Source: Nostoc calcicola FACHB-3891 (GTDB lineage Bacteria; Cyanobacteriota; Cyanobacteriia; Cyanobacteriales; Nostocaceae). Taken from it: 50,683 nt of DNA. Shown one piece after another: positions 1 to 9,295 of the stretch (the stretch's first letter is position 1; each line of letters starts with the position of its first letter). The notes beneath the pieces are model-generated. The model had not been told where the DNA came from and ran no database searches. It saw only the letters and a list, made by a program, of their open reading frames with translations. A program made the position numbers and the translations under genes. The DNA is taken from assembly GCF_014697355.1 (NCBI RefSeq), contig NZ_JACJRQ010000051.1, forward strand, positions 1 through 50,683, written 5' to 3'.

Positions 1-170
1 ATTAATGCTAGCTATTATCATTAAGTGTCTTAACTTTTGAATCAAACTTAGTTTTTATGTACTACTCTGTCAGCTTTTTGTTGGTGTGTGACAGTTAGGG
101 TGCGGAATGTGGGTTAAATCCCCCACTGATAGCGCAGCGTTAGCGAGTCCGCGAGCGTCTTGCATTGCTG

Positions 171-199
171 AATTCTGAATTCTGAATTCTGAGTTCTTT
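171..199. repeat. TGAATTC heptamer repeat
   Basis: Tandem copies of the heptamer TGAATTC (one degenerate) lie about 45 bases before the DUF928 gene. The same heptamer recurs near 14130-14165 and 37428-37455. This is a short tandemly repeated repetitive sequence of the kind common in Nostocales intergenic DNA. Confidence 0.7.
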
Positions 200-244
200 T
201 TTAATAACCATAAATGTAAGTAAATACTTTACCTTGGTAAGTCA

Positions 245-1093
245 ATGAAATGGTTGTTAACAATTATTCTGATTTTGAGCAGCACCACCCAATATCAAGC
301 ACAAGTAATAGCCCAAACTAAACAACCACCAACTACTAAACAGCCTGTGCAACCAGTTAAGACACCTGCTTCACCTAAACAAAGTACTTCTCAACGAGCA
401 ATTTTTGTTTGGCCAAAAACACCTACTCGGTTAACTCCTATATCTGGGCGCAGAGCAGGAATGGGTAGTCGGGATAATTGTCCTGCGGTTCCAACTCCAC
501 TCACTGCTTTAGTACCATTGCAACAAGCACAAAATGCTGGCAAACAGACAGACGCATCAGTTATAGGGATTGTAGAGGGGCTAACCATCTCCGAAAGACC
601 TACATTTTGGTTTTACGTTCCCTACACTCAGGACTTGGCTAACTCAAGTGCTGAATTTATCTTACAGGACAGTGCGGAAACGAATATTTATGAAAAAGCG
701 ATCGCACTACCGCCGCAGCCTGGTGTCATTGGTATTTCTCTTCCTGATAATGTTGCATCCTTAGAAGTAGGTAAAACATATCGCTGGTATTTAAAAGTTC
801 ATTGCAACCAAAGGACAGCCAGCGTTCCCATATACGTTGAAGGAGACATTCAAAGAATCAATTTAGATTCTCGTGTGATGCAGCAATTGGAAGCGACAAC
901 CGATCCCCAAGAAAAGATTGTTATTTATGCCAAAGAAGGTATTTGGTTCGACGCTTTAACTATGCTGGCACAACTACGCCTTGCTAATTATAATGATGTA
1001 TCTGTTGAAAAAAATTGGCAAAGTTTATTGCAATCTGTCAGTCTGGATAATATTGCTACGGCTCCTCTAGTGAATTCATCAAACCGCCAGTGA
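245..1093 (+). CDS. DUF928 domain exported protein
   Basis: A 282-residue protein with an N-terminal hydrophobic signal sequence (residues about 1-20, ending near YQAQVIAQ), then a Pro/Thr/Gln-rich spacer to about residue 48. The globular part resembles DUF928: a GSRDNCP segment near residue 75, the ALVPL strand, TFWFYVPY near residue 120, and a YRWYLKVHCNQ segment near residue 185. Two cysteines in the globular part could pair. DUF928 proteins are common in cyanobacteria, are predicted to be periplasmic or outer-envelope proteins, and have no known biochemical role. The family call rests on recall of these motifs. The gene stands alone, and no strong ribosome binding site is visible before the ATG. 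Confidence 0.75.
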   Translation: MKWLLTIILILSSTTQYQAQVIAQTKQPPTTKQPVQPVKTPASPKQSTSQRAIFVWPKTPTRLTPISGRRAGMGSRDNCPAVPTPLTALVPLQQAQNAGKQTDASVIGIVEGLTISERPTFWFYVPYTQDLANSSAEFILQDSAETNIYEKAIALPPQPGVIGISLPDNVASLEVGKTYRWYLKVHCNQRTASVPIYVEGDIQRINLDSRVMQQLEATTDPQEKIVIYAKEGIWFDALTMLAQLRLANYNDVSVEKNWQSLLQSVSLDNIATAPLVNSSNRQ

Positions 1094-1281
1094 TATCATG
1101 TCCGGCTAAAGACTTATCATGAAGACCGCAGAGGGACAAAGGCATTGTGCATAGATTCGGGAATTATAACTAATTAGCCGCACTTGATATTAGTGCCGCC
1201 AAAATTGAAACTGCTCAACACCTCGCATTCTGAAAATTTTTTATTGTCCTCTGCCGCCCAGTGATGAAATCCTAATTAGGC

Positions 1282-3060
1282 TTAAGCAACCACAAAATTG
1301 TTGTTGGTTAGTAATAATCCAGCAGTAACTACAGCAAATTGTACCTGAGTAAAGCCAGCCATACTGCCATCAAGGTCAAAGAACAATGCACCTGTAGTGG
1401 AGTTATAAATAAATCGCTCAGTGCTATTGCTTGCAGATGTTCCTACCCTAAACTGGCTAGCTTCTAGTACACCTGCTGATAATCCGCCACCAAAACCAGT
1501 AGTTGATACACTAATCAATTCATCAGTGGCACTGAAGTCATAAATAGTATCAACACCTCTATTGTAACTATAGAAAACAAAGGTATCAGTACCACTTTCT
1601 CCATAGAGGCTATCATTATCGTTGCCACCTGTGAGAGTATCATTGCCATTACCACCTTTGAGGGTGTTTTTGCCAGAAGCGGCTAAGGCAGAGAGATAAT
1701 CATTACCATCGCCCCCGTCTAGTAAATTATCGCCTATTGAATAGTTAACATTCAAGTTATCGTCGCCAGCACCACCTTTGAGGGTGTTCTTGCCTGAGGT
1801 TGTTTCGTTGTCGTCTTCAGTAGTGGCAGAGAGATAATCATTACCATCACCACCATCCAGTAGATTATTGCCTGATGAATAGCTAGCATTCAAGTTATCG
1901 TCACCAGCACCACCTTTGAGGGTGTTATTGCCTGAGTTTCTATTCCTTCCGTAGTAGTAGTATTCGGAAGAGACAGAGAGATAATCATTACCATCGCCCC
2001 CATCTAGTAGATTATTGCCTTGTGAATAGTCAGTATTCAAGCCATCATTGCCAGCACCACCTTTGAGTGTGTTATTGCCGTAGCTAGACCTTCCGTTGAA
2101 AAAAGAAGAGGCATAGAGATAATCGTTACCATCGCCCCCATCTAGTAGATTATTGCCTGATGGATAGTAAACAATTAAGTTATCGTCGCCAGCACCACCA
2201 TAGAAAACTATATTCCCATCATTGATTCCGTTGAGATAATCATTGCCAGCACCGCCAAGAATCGTATCACTCCCACCAAGGCCTCCGGAAAGCGTATCAT
2301 TGCCATTGCTGCCTACAATCAAGTCACCGTATCCTGTACCGAAGACGTTTAATCGTTCGATATTCTTGTAGCTAATCAGATTCGTGCCTGCGTTAATTGA
2401 GCCGGTGTTAGTAGTAGCATTGAAAGTCGAAGTGATTCCCCTAGTAGCAATTGAGGTAAAATAAACTACGTCTAACAAATCGTCACCCGTGCCGCCATCT
2501 ACCGTTTGAGTCACTAAGGAAGAGACGGCAGTACTTGTTGAAGGCATGAAATAGAAGGAGTCATTACCATCCCCACCATTGAGGGTGTTTGTACCCTCCA
2601 CTCCATAGGCGTAAAAGGAATCACGCCCATTTCCGCCTGAGAGCGTATTCTTGCCAGTAGAGTAATCTATTCGGAAGGTGTCATTCCCTGTATCTCCACT
2701 GAGGATGTTATTTCCAGAGGAATAGGAGGCATTAAGGTTATCATTTCCCGTATTTCCATAGAGGATGTTATTTCCATAGGAATAGGAGGCATTAAGGGTA
2801 TCATCCTCAGAACCACCCTCTAAGGTATTTTTCCCTGAAGAGTAGGTAATATCTAAATAATCATCCTCACTTCCACCCTTAAGGCGATTGTTCCCAGTAG
2901 AAGAGGAAGCATTAAGGGTATCATCACCAGAACCACCATTTAGGGTGTCTTTGCCTCCTTTAGCATATAAAACATCATCACCTGCTAAGCCTTGAATCAA
3001 GTCATTGCATCTTGTGCCATTGAGGGTATCATCACCATTAGTCCCATTGATATTTGCCAT
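1282..3060 (-). CDS. RTX (hemolysin-type calcium-binding repeat) protein
   Basis: A 592-residue protein built almost wholly of glycine-aspartate nonapeptide repeats (GGxGxDxLx). Repeat blocks alternate with Ser/Tyr-rich spacers of the type NASYSSGNNxLxGG, and a repeat-poor stretch lies at about residues 190-250. The last ~100 residues (from DTFVFYSYNRGVDTIYDF) match the usual C-terminal domain of type I-secreted RTX proteins and end in hydrophobic FVVA. There is no N-terminal signal peptide, as expected for type I export. The start is the ATG at 3060 because AGGAAGG lies about 8 bases upstream; an in-frame start at 3150 would add a 30-residue tail with no repeats and no clear ribosome binding site. 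No catalytic domain is visible, so a structural or surface role is inferred. No transporter gene is adjacent. Confidence 0.85.
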   Translation of the reverse strand: MANINGTNGDDTLNGTRCNDLIQGLAGDDVLYAKGGKDTLNGGSGDDTLNASSSTGNNRLKGGSEDDYLDITYSSGKNTLEGGSEDDTLNASYSYGNNILYGNTGNDNLNASYSSGNNILSGDTGNDTFRIDYSTGKNTLSGGNGRDSFYAYGVEGTNTLNGGDGNDSFYFMPSTSTAVSSLVTQTVDGGTGDDLLDVVYFTSIATRGITSTFNATTNTGSINAGTNLISYKNIERLNVFGTGYGDLIVGSNGNDTLSGGLGGSDTILGGAGNDYLNGINDGNIVFYGGAGDDNLIVYYPSGNNLLDGGDGNDYLYASSFFNGRSSYGNNTLKGGAGNDGLNTDYSQGNNLLDGGDGNDYLSVSSEYYYYGRNRNSGNNTLKGGAGDDNLNASYSSGNNLLDGGDGNDYLSATTEDDNETTSGKNTLKGGAGDDNLNVNYSIGDNLLDGGDGNDYLSALAASGKNTLKGGNGNDTLTGGNDNDSLYGESGTDTFVFYSYNRGVDTIYDFSATDELISVSTTGFGGGLSAGVLEASQFRVGTSASNSTERFIYNSTTGALFFDLDGSMAGFTQVQFAVVTAGLLLTNNNFVVA

Positions 3061-3898
3061 AACTTTTACCTTCCTGAATCGATTTTTAAAGGAATTGTAA
3101 GTTGTTAATAATCGAGTGAGTGCTGTTTGAGGGCACAAATAATTTGCCAAAACTTGACGCTTTCAGCAGAATTGTGACCTTGAAAGTTACCGAATTTTGC
3201 CCAATATTCACCCTCAAGATTTACACAAAAATGATGTGAAAGCTTTGATTTTACGTAGGAAAAATTCATTAATTGCCCCTACATTGCGTAATGGATGCGT
3301 AAGTCCTAACTTTATTGAGCAGCTTGCAAGTATTACTATCTAGGACTATCTAAGTCTGAAGTACTGTACAAATTTGTCAGGGTGTGAATTCACAGCTAAA
3401 ACAATCAATTTCAGGCTGATTGAAATCGTCATTTATCACTAACCCAGGTAAGCATCTATAGTAGGCATTGCTAAAAAACAGTTGAAAAATCAATCTGGAA
3501 TGCCCTAAACACACAGTTGATAATTTGGTTCGTTTGCCAATGCATAAGTCTTACTGTGTTGAAAATAGAAACTCTCGATTGGGAAAGAAATGGAGAAGAA
3601 ATATTTTTATGCCCTCGTTGTGTGATTGCTCGGATGAAGTCTAGCCTGAAAATTAGGAAATATCTAAATAACCTGATAATAAATAAATACCGAATATTTA
3701 CTTAGATGTCTATATTTTAATAATAATTTTTGTATATTTGTCGTAATATTCACTGATTAATGTATATTAAATCACTTAGTTGGGAGTAATCTTAGAAGCA
3801 CAAAAATAAGGATGCGATCGCATACTCAACATTATTGGCATTTTTTACTTGCATCCAGATTATCTATCACGCTGTCCTCGATGCAAATCTAATTACGA
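3061..3898. other. gene-poor gap with decayed repeat
   Basis: Between the RTX gene and the RTX relic. It holds a decayed TIR-type repeat around 3230-3307: AATTGCCCCTAC and TGCGTAAGTCCT match the right half of the intact element at 37298-37388. A 62-codon open frame at 3517-3705 contains a CPRC motif but resembles nothing I know. The rest is AT-rich with no other recognisable feature. Confidence 0.5.
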
Positions 3899-4440
3899 TT
3901 AAACAACCACAAAATTGTTGTTACTTAGTGACAAGCCAGTAGACAGTTGTGCAAATTGTACCTGAGTAAATGCTCCTGCACTGCCATCAGAGTCAAAGAA
4001 CAATGCACCTGTACTAGAGTTATAAATGAATCGTTTAGTGCTAGTGGTTGCAGATGCTCCGATAGTAAACTGACTAGCCGAAAGTACGCCTAGTGATAAT
4101 CCGCCATCAAAGCCAGCAGCCGATACTTGAATTACTTCATTAGTAGTACTGAAGTCATAAATAGTATCTACGCCTTCATTGAAACTACTGAAAATAAAAG
4201 TATCAGTACCAGTTCCTCCATAGAGGCTATCATTACCGTTGCCACCTGTCAGGGTATCATTGCCGTCGCCACCTTTGAGAATGTTGTTACCAGAGGCACG
4301 AGAGGCACTCAGAGTATCATTATCATCGTCACCATCAAGTAGATTATGGCCTGTTGATAAGTCAACGTTTAAAATATCGTTACCAGCGCCACCGTTGAGT
4401 GTGTTCTTACCATAAGTCGTGTCTAAGTTATTGTATTTTG
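3899..4440 (-). pseudogene. 5'-truncated RTX protein relic
   Basis: The minus-strand frame ending at the TAA at 3899-3901 is open back to about 4467 and encodes the C-terminal ~180 residues of an RTX protein: GGAGNDILN, GGDGNDTLTGGNGND, then DTFIFSSFNEGVDTIYDF and the end NNNFVVV. It is a clear paralogue of the intact RTX protein at 1282-3060, in the same orientation. No ATG, GTG or TTG start lies near the 5' end of the homology. Similarity stops abruptly near YGKNTLNGG (about 4430), and unrelated AT-rich sequence follows. I read it as the 3' remnant of a duplicated RTX gene. It could instead be a donor cassette for the intact gene. Confidence 0.75.
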
Positions 4441-4456
4441 TAGCATATTTTTTACG

Positions 4457-4508
4457 TGGTCTATCTTAGTCAAACCATCATTTTCCGGATTGAAAATACG
4501 ATAGACCA
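4457..4508. repeat. 9-bp inverted repeat beside RTX relic
   Basis: TGGTCTATC (4457-4465) and GATAGACCA (4500-4508) are perfect inverted repeats 34 bases apart, right at the point where RTX homology ends. It may mark the breakpoint of an old insertion or deletion, or be a weak hairpin. Confidence 0.35.
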
Positions 4509-4681
4509 AAAATTTTGAGTTCTGGCAAAATTTTCACTAGGGGTAGAAACTATAGCAAAATGCTGTACATGGATAGCGGGGCGTTTAGCCTATGGTGAGT
4601 AAAAACGTAGTTTTTTCAAGGCTTTGAGCAATCAATACTGTCTTAACCTATGTGACTACGGCTATATAAGAGAAATTAGTT

Positions 4682-5236
4682 TTAACGTGGCTTGTTGAGG
4701 GAATCACTCATCTGAGTACCTGTATAATTAGGAACCCATCCTTCTGCATTTGCAAAATAGCGTACCGCCTTAAAATTCAACGATGCATTTGGGCTGCACC
4801 AATGCTCAACGCCAGCGGGGATGTAGAGATAGTCTTGTGCCTGAATTAAAAGCTGTACTTGGCTACCATCAGGTCGCACGAAGCCATAGATCATTTCTCC
4901 TGCCAACACGTAGAGGGGTTCAGCAGTAGTGTGAGTATGGTAACGACCGTAGGTTGCTATTAGGTGGTGAAGATTGGGAGAACCTGGATGTAGATTGAGC
5001 AAGTCACACCAGAGAGCCTCATTTTCTTGCTGGATAAATTCAAAGACGCTGTTATGGAGTTCTATAATATAAAGTCTTTGAGACTCAGTTAAAACCTCCT
5101 GGTCTAACAAGTTTGGGAAAAGGAGCGATGTTCCTGGGTCGTAGTGTCTGAGTTGAATACCAAGAGGGGCAAGTTCACGAGATATTTCGCCTAAATCGCT
5201 CTCAATTGTGCCGTCATCAAGTAATAAGTTAGCCAT
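4682..5236 (-). CDS. mtnD: Acireductone dioxygenase (cupin)
   Basis: A 184-residue cupin. The metal ligands of the acireductone dioxygenase family are all visible: His100, His102 and Glu106 in the HxHxxxE motif, and His145 in IPAGVEHW. The enzyme oxidises the acireductone intermediate of the methionine salvage pathway in the cytoplasm; with Fe(II) it yields the 2-keto precursor of methionine. Length fits the family. No other salvage gene is adjacent. The upstream sequence shows only a weak ribosome binding site. A sulfur-recycling enzyme in the same window as a sulfur-poor phycocyanin operon is suggestive, but the two are 37 kb apart. Confidence 0.85.
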   Translation of the reverse strand: MANLLLDDGTIESDLGEISRELAPLGIQLRHYDPGTSLLFPNLLDQEVLTESQRLYIIELHNSVFEFIQQENEALWCDLLNLHPGSPNLHHLIATYGRYHTHTTAEPLYVLAGEMIYGFVRPDGSQVQLLIQAQDYLYIPAGVEHWCSPNASLNFKAVRYFANAEGWVPNYTGTQMSDSLNKPR

Positions 5237-5313
5237 GACAAAAAGACTAATTAACTGTTAACAAGAGTATACTCAACTTTTAACTCAAAAGCCACTATTA
5301 CCGATTGACAAAC

Positions 5314-5430
5314 CGGGGAATGGGGCATGGGGGAGACAGGGAGATGGGGAGATGGGGAGACGCGGGGACGCTCTTACGCGGGAAATAATCAATAGACTAA
5401 TAACTAATGACTAATGACTAATGACTAATG
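5314..5430. repeat. GGGGAGAT and ACTAATG short tandem repeats
   Basis: A G-rich array of GGGGAGAT/GGGGCAT-type units (5314-5370) is followed by five near-perfect copies of ACTAATG (5396-5430), in the 283-base gap between mtnD and the photolyase gene, which are divergent. Both promoters must lie in or beside this repeat tract. Confidence 0.7.
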
Positions 5431-5519
5431 CCCAATACAGGATAAATTTATCAGCAGAATGATGCTGATTGGTGCCGTTAGCATCTAAGCTAGTACGGGT
5501 GAACTATCTTGAGTATGGA

Positions 5520-6965
5520 ATGTCTGACTTAATTCTGTTTTGGCATCGTCGGGATTTACGCATTTCTGATAATACGGGACTGGCTGCGGCACGACGGCAG
5601 AGTCCGAAGGTGGTGGGTGTGTTTTGTCTCGACCCGAATATTCTGGAACGAGATGATATTGCCCCGGTGAGGGTAACTTATATGATTGGCTGTTTGGAGA
5701 AATTACAACAGCGATATGCCGAAGTTGGCAGCCAGTTGTTAATACTCCACGCTAATCCTGTGCAAGGGATACCAGCTTTAGCTGAGGCGTTATCAGCGAA
5801 AGCTGTTTTTTGGAATTGGGATGTAGAACCTTATTCCCAAGAACGCGATCGCACCATTATAAGCGCCCTCAAAGAAAAAAGTATTGAGTTTGTTCACCAA
5901 AACTGGGATCAAATCCTCAATTCCCCAGAAGATATACGGTCGGGTAGTAATCAACCTTATACGGTTTATACTCCCTTTTGGAAAAATTGGATTACCAAAC
6001 CGAAGAGTCAACCGATAGAAACTCTGCAAAATGTCGAGGGGTTGACGGAAGCTGAACAGAAAGTTGCAAAACTTGCGGGAGCGATCGCATTACCTTCTGC
6101 AAAAGATTTAGGATTTATTTGGGATGGAGAATTGATTCTTCCACCAGGAGAGGCGGCGGCGCAAGAACGGCTAGAGGAATTCACTACTAAAGCCATTACT
6201 GAATACCAAGAACAGCGCAATTTTCCCGCAGTTGACGGAACATCGCAACTGAGTGCAGCTTTGAAATTTGGCGTAATTGGCATTCGCACTGCTTGGCAAG
6301 GCACAATACAAGCACAAGAAAACAGCCGCAGTGAGGAAGCAACAGCCGGTATCCGCACATGGCAACAAGAATTAGCTTGGCGCGAGTTTTATCAACACGC
6401 AATGTATAACTTCCCTGAATTGGCTGATGGCGCCTTCCGGGACACCTTCAAAAACTTTCCTTGGGAAACTAACGAAGAACATTTCCAAGCTTGGTGCGAG
6501 GGAAGAACTGGCTACCCGATTGTGGATGCAGCAATGCGCCAGTTAAACGAAAGTGGCTGGATGCACAACCGTTGTCGGATGATTGTCGCTAGTTTTCTCA
6601 CCAAAGACTTGCTAATTAATCCCCAACTAGGAGAAAAATACTTTATGCAAAAGCTGATTGACGGTGATTTATCTGCTAATAATGGCGGTTGGCAATGGAG
6701 TGCTTCTAGCGGAATGGACCCCAAACCCGTCCGAATTTTCAACCCGGCTAGTCAAGCACAAAAATTCGATCCAGATGGGGAATATATTCGGCAATGGGTG
6801 TCAGAATTACGGTCTGTGGATACACAATATTTAGTTACTGGTAAAATTCCACCTTTAGAACGCCATGCTGCTGGCTATCCTCAACCAATTGTGGATCATA
6901 AAATACAGCAACAGCAGTTTAAACAGCGCTATCAGCAGCAAAAAACCATCAGTAGTGCCCAGTAA
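5520..6965 (+). CDS. phr: Deoxyribodipyrimidine photolyase (class I)
   Basis: A 481-residue flavoprotein that splits UV-induced cyclobutane pyrimidine dimers using blue/near-UV light. The N-terminal Rossmann antenna domain begins LILFWHRRDLRISDN and holds WNWDVEPY near residue 100. The C-terminal FAD-binding helical domain contains the hallmark segments WREFYQH, GYPIVDAAMRQL, MHNRCRMIVASFL, DLSANNGGWQWSASSG and RIFNPASQAQKFDPDGEYI. It resembles the 8-HDF-type cyanobacterial enzymes. The antenna type is inferred from family resemblance. The ATG at 5520 (MSDLILF) is chosen over an in-frame start at 5469, whose 17 extra residues precede the conserved antenna strand. HIP1 octamers occur inside the gene. 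Confidence 0.93.
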   Translation: MSDLILFWHRRDLRISDNTGLAAARRQSPKVVGVFCLDPNILERDDIAPVRVTYMIGCLEKLQQRYAEVGSQLLILHANPVQGIPALAEALSAKAVFWNWDVEPYSQERDRTIISALKEKSIEFVHQNWDQILNSPEDIRSGSNQPYTVYTPFWKNWITKPKSQPIETLQNVEGLTEAEQKVAKLAGAIALPSAKDLGFIWDGELILPPGEAAAQERLEEFTTKAITEYQEQRNFPAVDGTSQLSAALKFGVIGIRTAWQGTIQAQENSRSEEATAGIRTWQQELAWREFYQHAMYNFPELADGAFRDTFKNFPWETNEEHFQAWCEGRTGYPIVDAAMRQLNESGWMHNRCRMIVASFLTKDLLINPQLGEKYFMQKLIDGDLSANNGGWQWSASSGMDPKPVRIFNPASQAQKFDPDGEYIRQWVSELRSVDTQYLVTGKIPPLERHAAGYPQPIVDHKIQQQQFKQRYQQQKTISSAQ

Positions 6966-7308
6966 GGGAAGTTCTGAGCGCTGGAACGGAGAGTCGATTA
7001 TGGGCAATTCAGCGGACACGATACAGCAGATTTGAACAAGCGTGAGGTATACCATGTAGGTTTGGTAGCTAAGCCCAAAGCGGATTCTTATTCTGAGTTC
7101 ACAAATTCTGACTCCTAAATTCTGCTGTATTATCCCATAATTCACGGAGAACCGGACTTGGCCAAGATCGCAGTCTTCATATTTGGATGCTCTACCGCAA
7201 ATGCGCTGATACTTTAATTTTCCCTCTTCATAAATTCCGCAAAAACACCGTTACCTAATTTTTGCTTCCGATCAAAACTGAGAGCATCCAGTTGATTAGG
7301 GTTTATTT
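6966..7308. other. intergenic region with repeat fragments
   Basis: Downstream of the photolyase gene. It contains CAAGCGTGAGGTATACC, also found inverted at about 38693-38710, so it is part of a dispersed repeat. A 9-bp inverted repeat, GGATGCTCT (7185-7193) and AGAGCATCC (7281-7289), flanks the presumed promoter of the next gene. No gene is seen. Confidence 0.5.
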
Positions 7309-7554
7309 ATGACCAGCCCTGTAACGACGGTTATTCAAGTTAATCTCAAGATGGCTCTGGAGGTAGCTCAAGAATTGGAGCAAGCTCCATATACTAAACT
7401 CGGTGCTTATTGTTTAGAAATTTTGCGGGAAATAGGATGTCCTGGTACTGAACTCCCAGATAACTTACGAACTCGCGATCAGCAGTTAAATTTCATCACT
7501 GGCTTCGCATCTTATGCCTTTGGGGAGGTACAAAATGTCCAAAGCATTAATTGA
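7309..7554 (+). CDS. Small hypothetical protein
   Basis: An 81-residue protein I do not recognise. It is predicted to be soluble and mostly helical, with MALEVAQELEQAPY near the N-terminus and DQQLNFITGFASYAFG near the C-terminus. There is no signal peptide and no catalytic motif. Its 3' end overlaps the next gene by 20 bases in another frame, so the two are probably translationally coupled and may act together. The ATG follows an AT-rich leader without a strong ribosome binding site. Confidence 0.55.
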   Translation: MTSPVTTVIQVNLKMALEVAQELEQAPYTKLGAYCLEILREIGCPGTELPDNLRTRDQQLNFITGFASYAFGEVQNVQSIN

Positions 7555-7816
7555 AGATATCTTTTATGATTCAGAAGAGGCACAAGAAATTACTTTTCCT
7601 GCCACAGACACAGATTTGTTAATTTTAACAGAAAAATTTTTAGGGTTTGAAATTCCCCCAAAGGTTTTCTTGCAAGCTATAGCCATTGCTGCTTACGATT
7701 GTGAATCTGCTTTTCGCTACGTTGATAATTATTTGGTTACCCTCAAGAATAAGAATAAGCGTAAGCATAAAAAATTACTTGTGTTTAAGTCTGCGACTAA
7801 TTTTGAAAATAATTGA
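7535..7816 (+). CDS. Small hypothetical protein, overlapping partner
   Basis: A 93-residue unknown protein, acidic in the first half and ending in a very basic tail (KNKNKRKHKK, then a few polar residues). The ATG at 7535 is chosen because GGGGAGG lies at 7522-7528, 6 bases upstream and inside the end of the preceding gene. An alternative start at 7514 has no such site. The basic tail suggests contact with nucleic acid or an acidic partner, but this is only inference. The two-gene overlap resembles toxin-antitoxin spacing, yet no known toxin fold is visible. Confidence 0.6.
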   Translation: MSKALIEDIFYDSEEAQEITFPATDTDLLILTEKFLGFEIPPKVFLQAIAIAAYDCESAFRYVDNYLVTLKNKNKRKHKKLLVFKSATNFENN

Positions 7817-7837
7817 GTCGTATTTTCACAAGCTAAT

Positions 7838-7875
7838 ACCATTTTGGATTTGAGATTTTGGATTGTGTTCGGGGT
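7838..7875. repeat. TAATACCATTTTGGATT dispersed repeat
   Basis: AGCTAATACCATTTTGGATT followed by GAGATTTTGGATT recurs almost exactly at 13961-14000, where it covers the start codon of the CCA enzyme gene; related TAAAATC-type heptamers occur near 14510, 35400 and 46240. Confidence 0.7.
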
Positions 7876-8005
7876 GCATCTTCTAGATAATGAGTTCCTT
7901 AGCAGATTTTTGGGAACTCCATCTATTGCAATCATGATTCAAATTGGTATAACTAAAACGCGATACTCTTTAGATGAGATAATTTGCATGGGCAATCATT
8001 TACAT

Positions 8006-8030
8006 AGAGACGTTGTATTACAACGTCTCT
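8006..8030. terminator. Hairpin between convergent genes
   Basis: Perfect 12-bp arms, AGAGACGTTGTA and TACAACGTCTCT, separated by one T. It lies between the convergent small gene pair and the glycosyltransferase gene. No T-run follows on either strand, so it may act as a hairpin barrier or be one of the dispersed GAGACG palindromes. Confidence 0.45.
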
Positions 8031-8080
8031 AGATACATTTGTTTTAATAATTGAGAATTCCGAATTCAAAAGAATAGGAA

Positions 8081-9295
8081 TTACGCCAGACAAACTTGTT
8101 CATAGCTTTTACCGGCGATATCCCAAGTGAATTCTGTTTCTACTAATTGTCTAGCATTTTGGGACAATTGCGATCGCAGTTGGGGATTCTCAAATAATTT
8201 ACTAATTGCGCTGACGTACTCCGCAGGTTCATTGGCTCGTAATGCACGTAGTGGTTGGTTAGTACCGTCTACGGCTAATCCTTCTAAACCGCGATCGCTT
8301 GCCACTATCGGTATACCAGCTGCCATTGCTTCTAGGGTCTTATTTTTAATGCCAAACCCAGTCCGCATCGGTACAACGCAGATGGTTGCTTTGTGTAAAT
8401 ATTCTACCATTGAAGGTACACGTCCAGTGACATTAATTCCCGGTTTTTGATTAAGCGCTAAAACTTCTGGTGCAGGATGAGAACCGACAATTTCAAAATT
8501 TGTATCAGGATATTTTTTTTGGATTTCTGGCAATACTTCCTTGCTGAAAAAGCAGACAGCATCAACATTTGCTAAGTAATCCATTGCGCCAATAAAAATT
8601 AAATGATGTCCGCCTGGATCGCTGGGACGATAGGGAAAAGAAACTAAATCTACGCCGTTGGGGATAACTGTAATTTTACTATTGGGGTTAAATTGTTGAA
8701 TTTGAAGTTTATCTTCTTCTGTTGTGACAACAATTTCTGAGAATTTAGCACAGTAATTTTGTTCGTAACGACGCAAAAGCGGCAGATTAATTTTGTCTCT
8801 GATTGCATATTCAGAAATGCCGATCGCTAGTTGTTTTCGACAAGTAGCGTAAACGGAACTATGAACATTAACTATGGTTTTTAGCTGTTTCTGAAAATGT
8901 GGCTGCACATAAATTTCATTGACGCTATGTTCGCAGGTAATCACATCACATTTTCCTGCTTCTACCCAGTTGTTAATCCAGGTTTGCATCTCCACTGAAT
9001 AGCGGTTGAGGACGCTTGGTGGTGTACCCTCTAACAAAAATCTCCCAAAGCGCTGTATCTTCTGCAAAATTCTGGCTGTGGTTGCAGAATCTTGCGGGCG
9101 ATCGAAAACTACCAGACGATCTACACAATCGCGTAATTCTAATAGTTCAGCGTCTGTAACATTACTTTCACGTTGAGTAACAAGAGTAACAGTATTGTGT
9201 AGACTTAAGTACTTAAGTAAATTATATGTCCTGACTTGGGTTCCTCCCCTTGTTGGTGGGTAAGGAAAGGTGGAAGATATGATTAAGATGTTCAT
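8081..9295 (-). CDS. Glycosyltransferase family 4 (GT-B) protein
   Basis: A 404-residue GT-B glycosyltransferase. The N-terminal domain starts NILIISSTFPYPPTRGGTQ, with the glycine-rich acceptor-side loop. The C-terminal domain has ITVIPNGVDLVSFPY, the strand LIFIGAMDYLANVDA, and the sugar-nucleotide-binding segment GFGIKNKTLEAMAAGIPIVAS with its conserved acidic residue (E of KTLEAM). Such enzymes add sugars to lipid-linked or exopolysaccharide acceptors at the membrane; donor and acceptor cannot be read from sequence. It is divergent from another probable glycosyltransferase 271 bases away, which suggests a small cell-surface polysaccharide locus. No signal peptide is present. Confidence 0.88.
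   Translation of the reverse strand: MNILIISSTFPYPPTRGGTQVRTYNLLKYLSLHNTVTLVTQRESNVTDAELLELRDCVDRLVVFDRPQDSATTARILQKIQRFGRFLLEGTPPSVLNRYSVEMQTWINNWVEAGKCDVITCEHSVNEIYVQPHFQKQLKTIVNVHSSVYATCRKQLAIGISEYAIRDKINLPLLRRYEQNYCAKFSEIVVTTEEDKLQIQQFNPNSKITVIPNGVDLVSFPYRPSDPGGHHLIFIGAMDYLANVDAVCFFSKEVLPEIQKKYPDTNFEIVGSHPAPEVLALNQKPGINVTGRVPSMVEYLHKATICVVPMRTGFGIKNKTLEAMAAGIPIVASDRGLEGLAVDGTNQPLRALRANEPAEYVSAISKLFENPQLRSQLSQNARQLVETEFTWDIAGKSYEQVCLA

Noticed and set aside
3517..3705. 62-codon open frame with a CPRC motif
   Set aside because: No ribosome binding site, no recognisable family, and AT-rich surroundings. A relic cannot be excluded, but the support is too weak to call a gene.
4127..4342. 71-codon plus-strand open frame
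   Set aside because: It is the shadow of the minus-strand RTX relic; repetitive RTX codons leave the opposite strand open.
7844..8032. 62-codon open frame after the small gene pair
   Set aside because: It starts in a dispersed repeat and runs through a palindrome; no coding signature.
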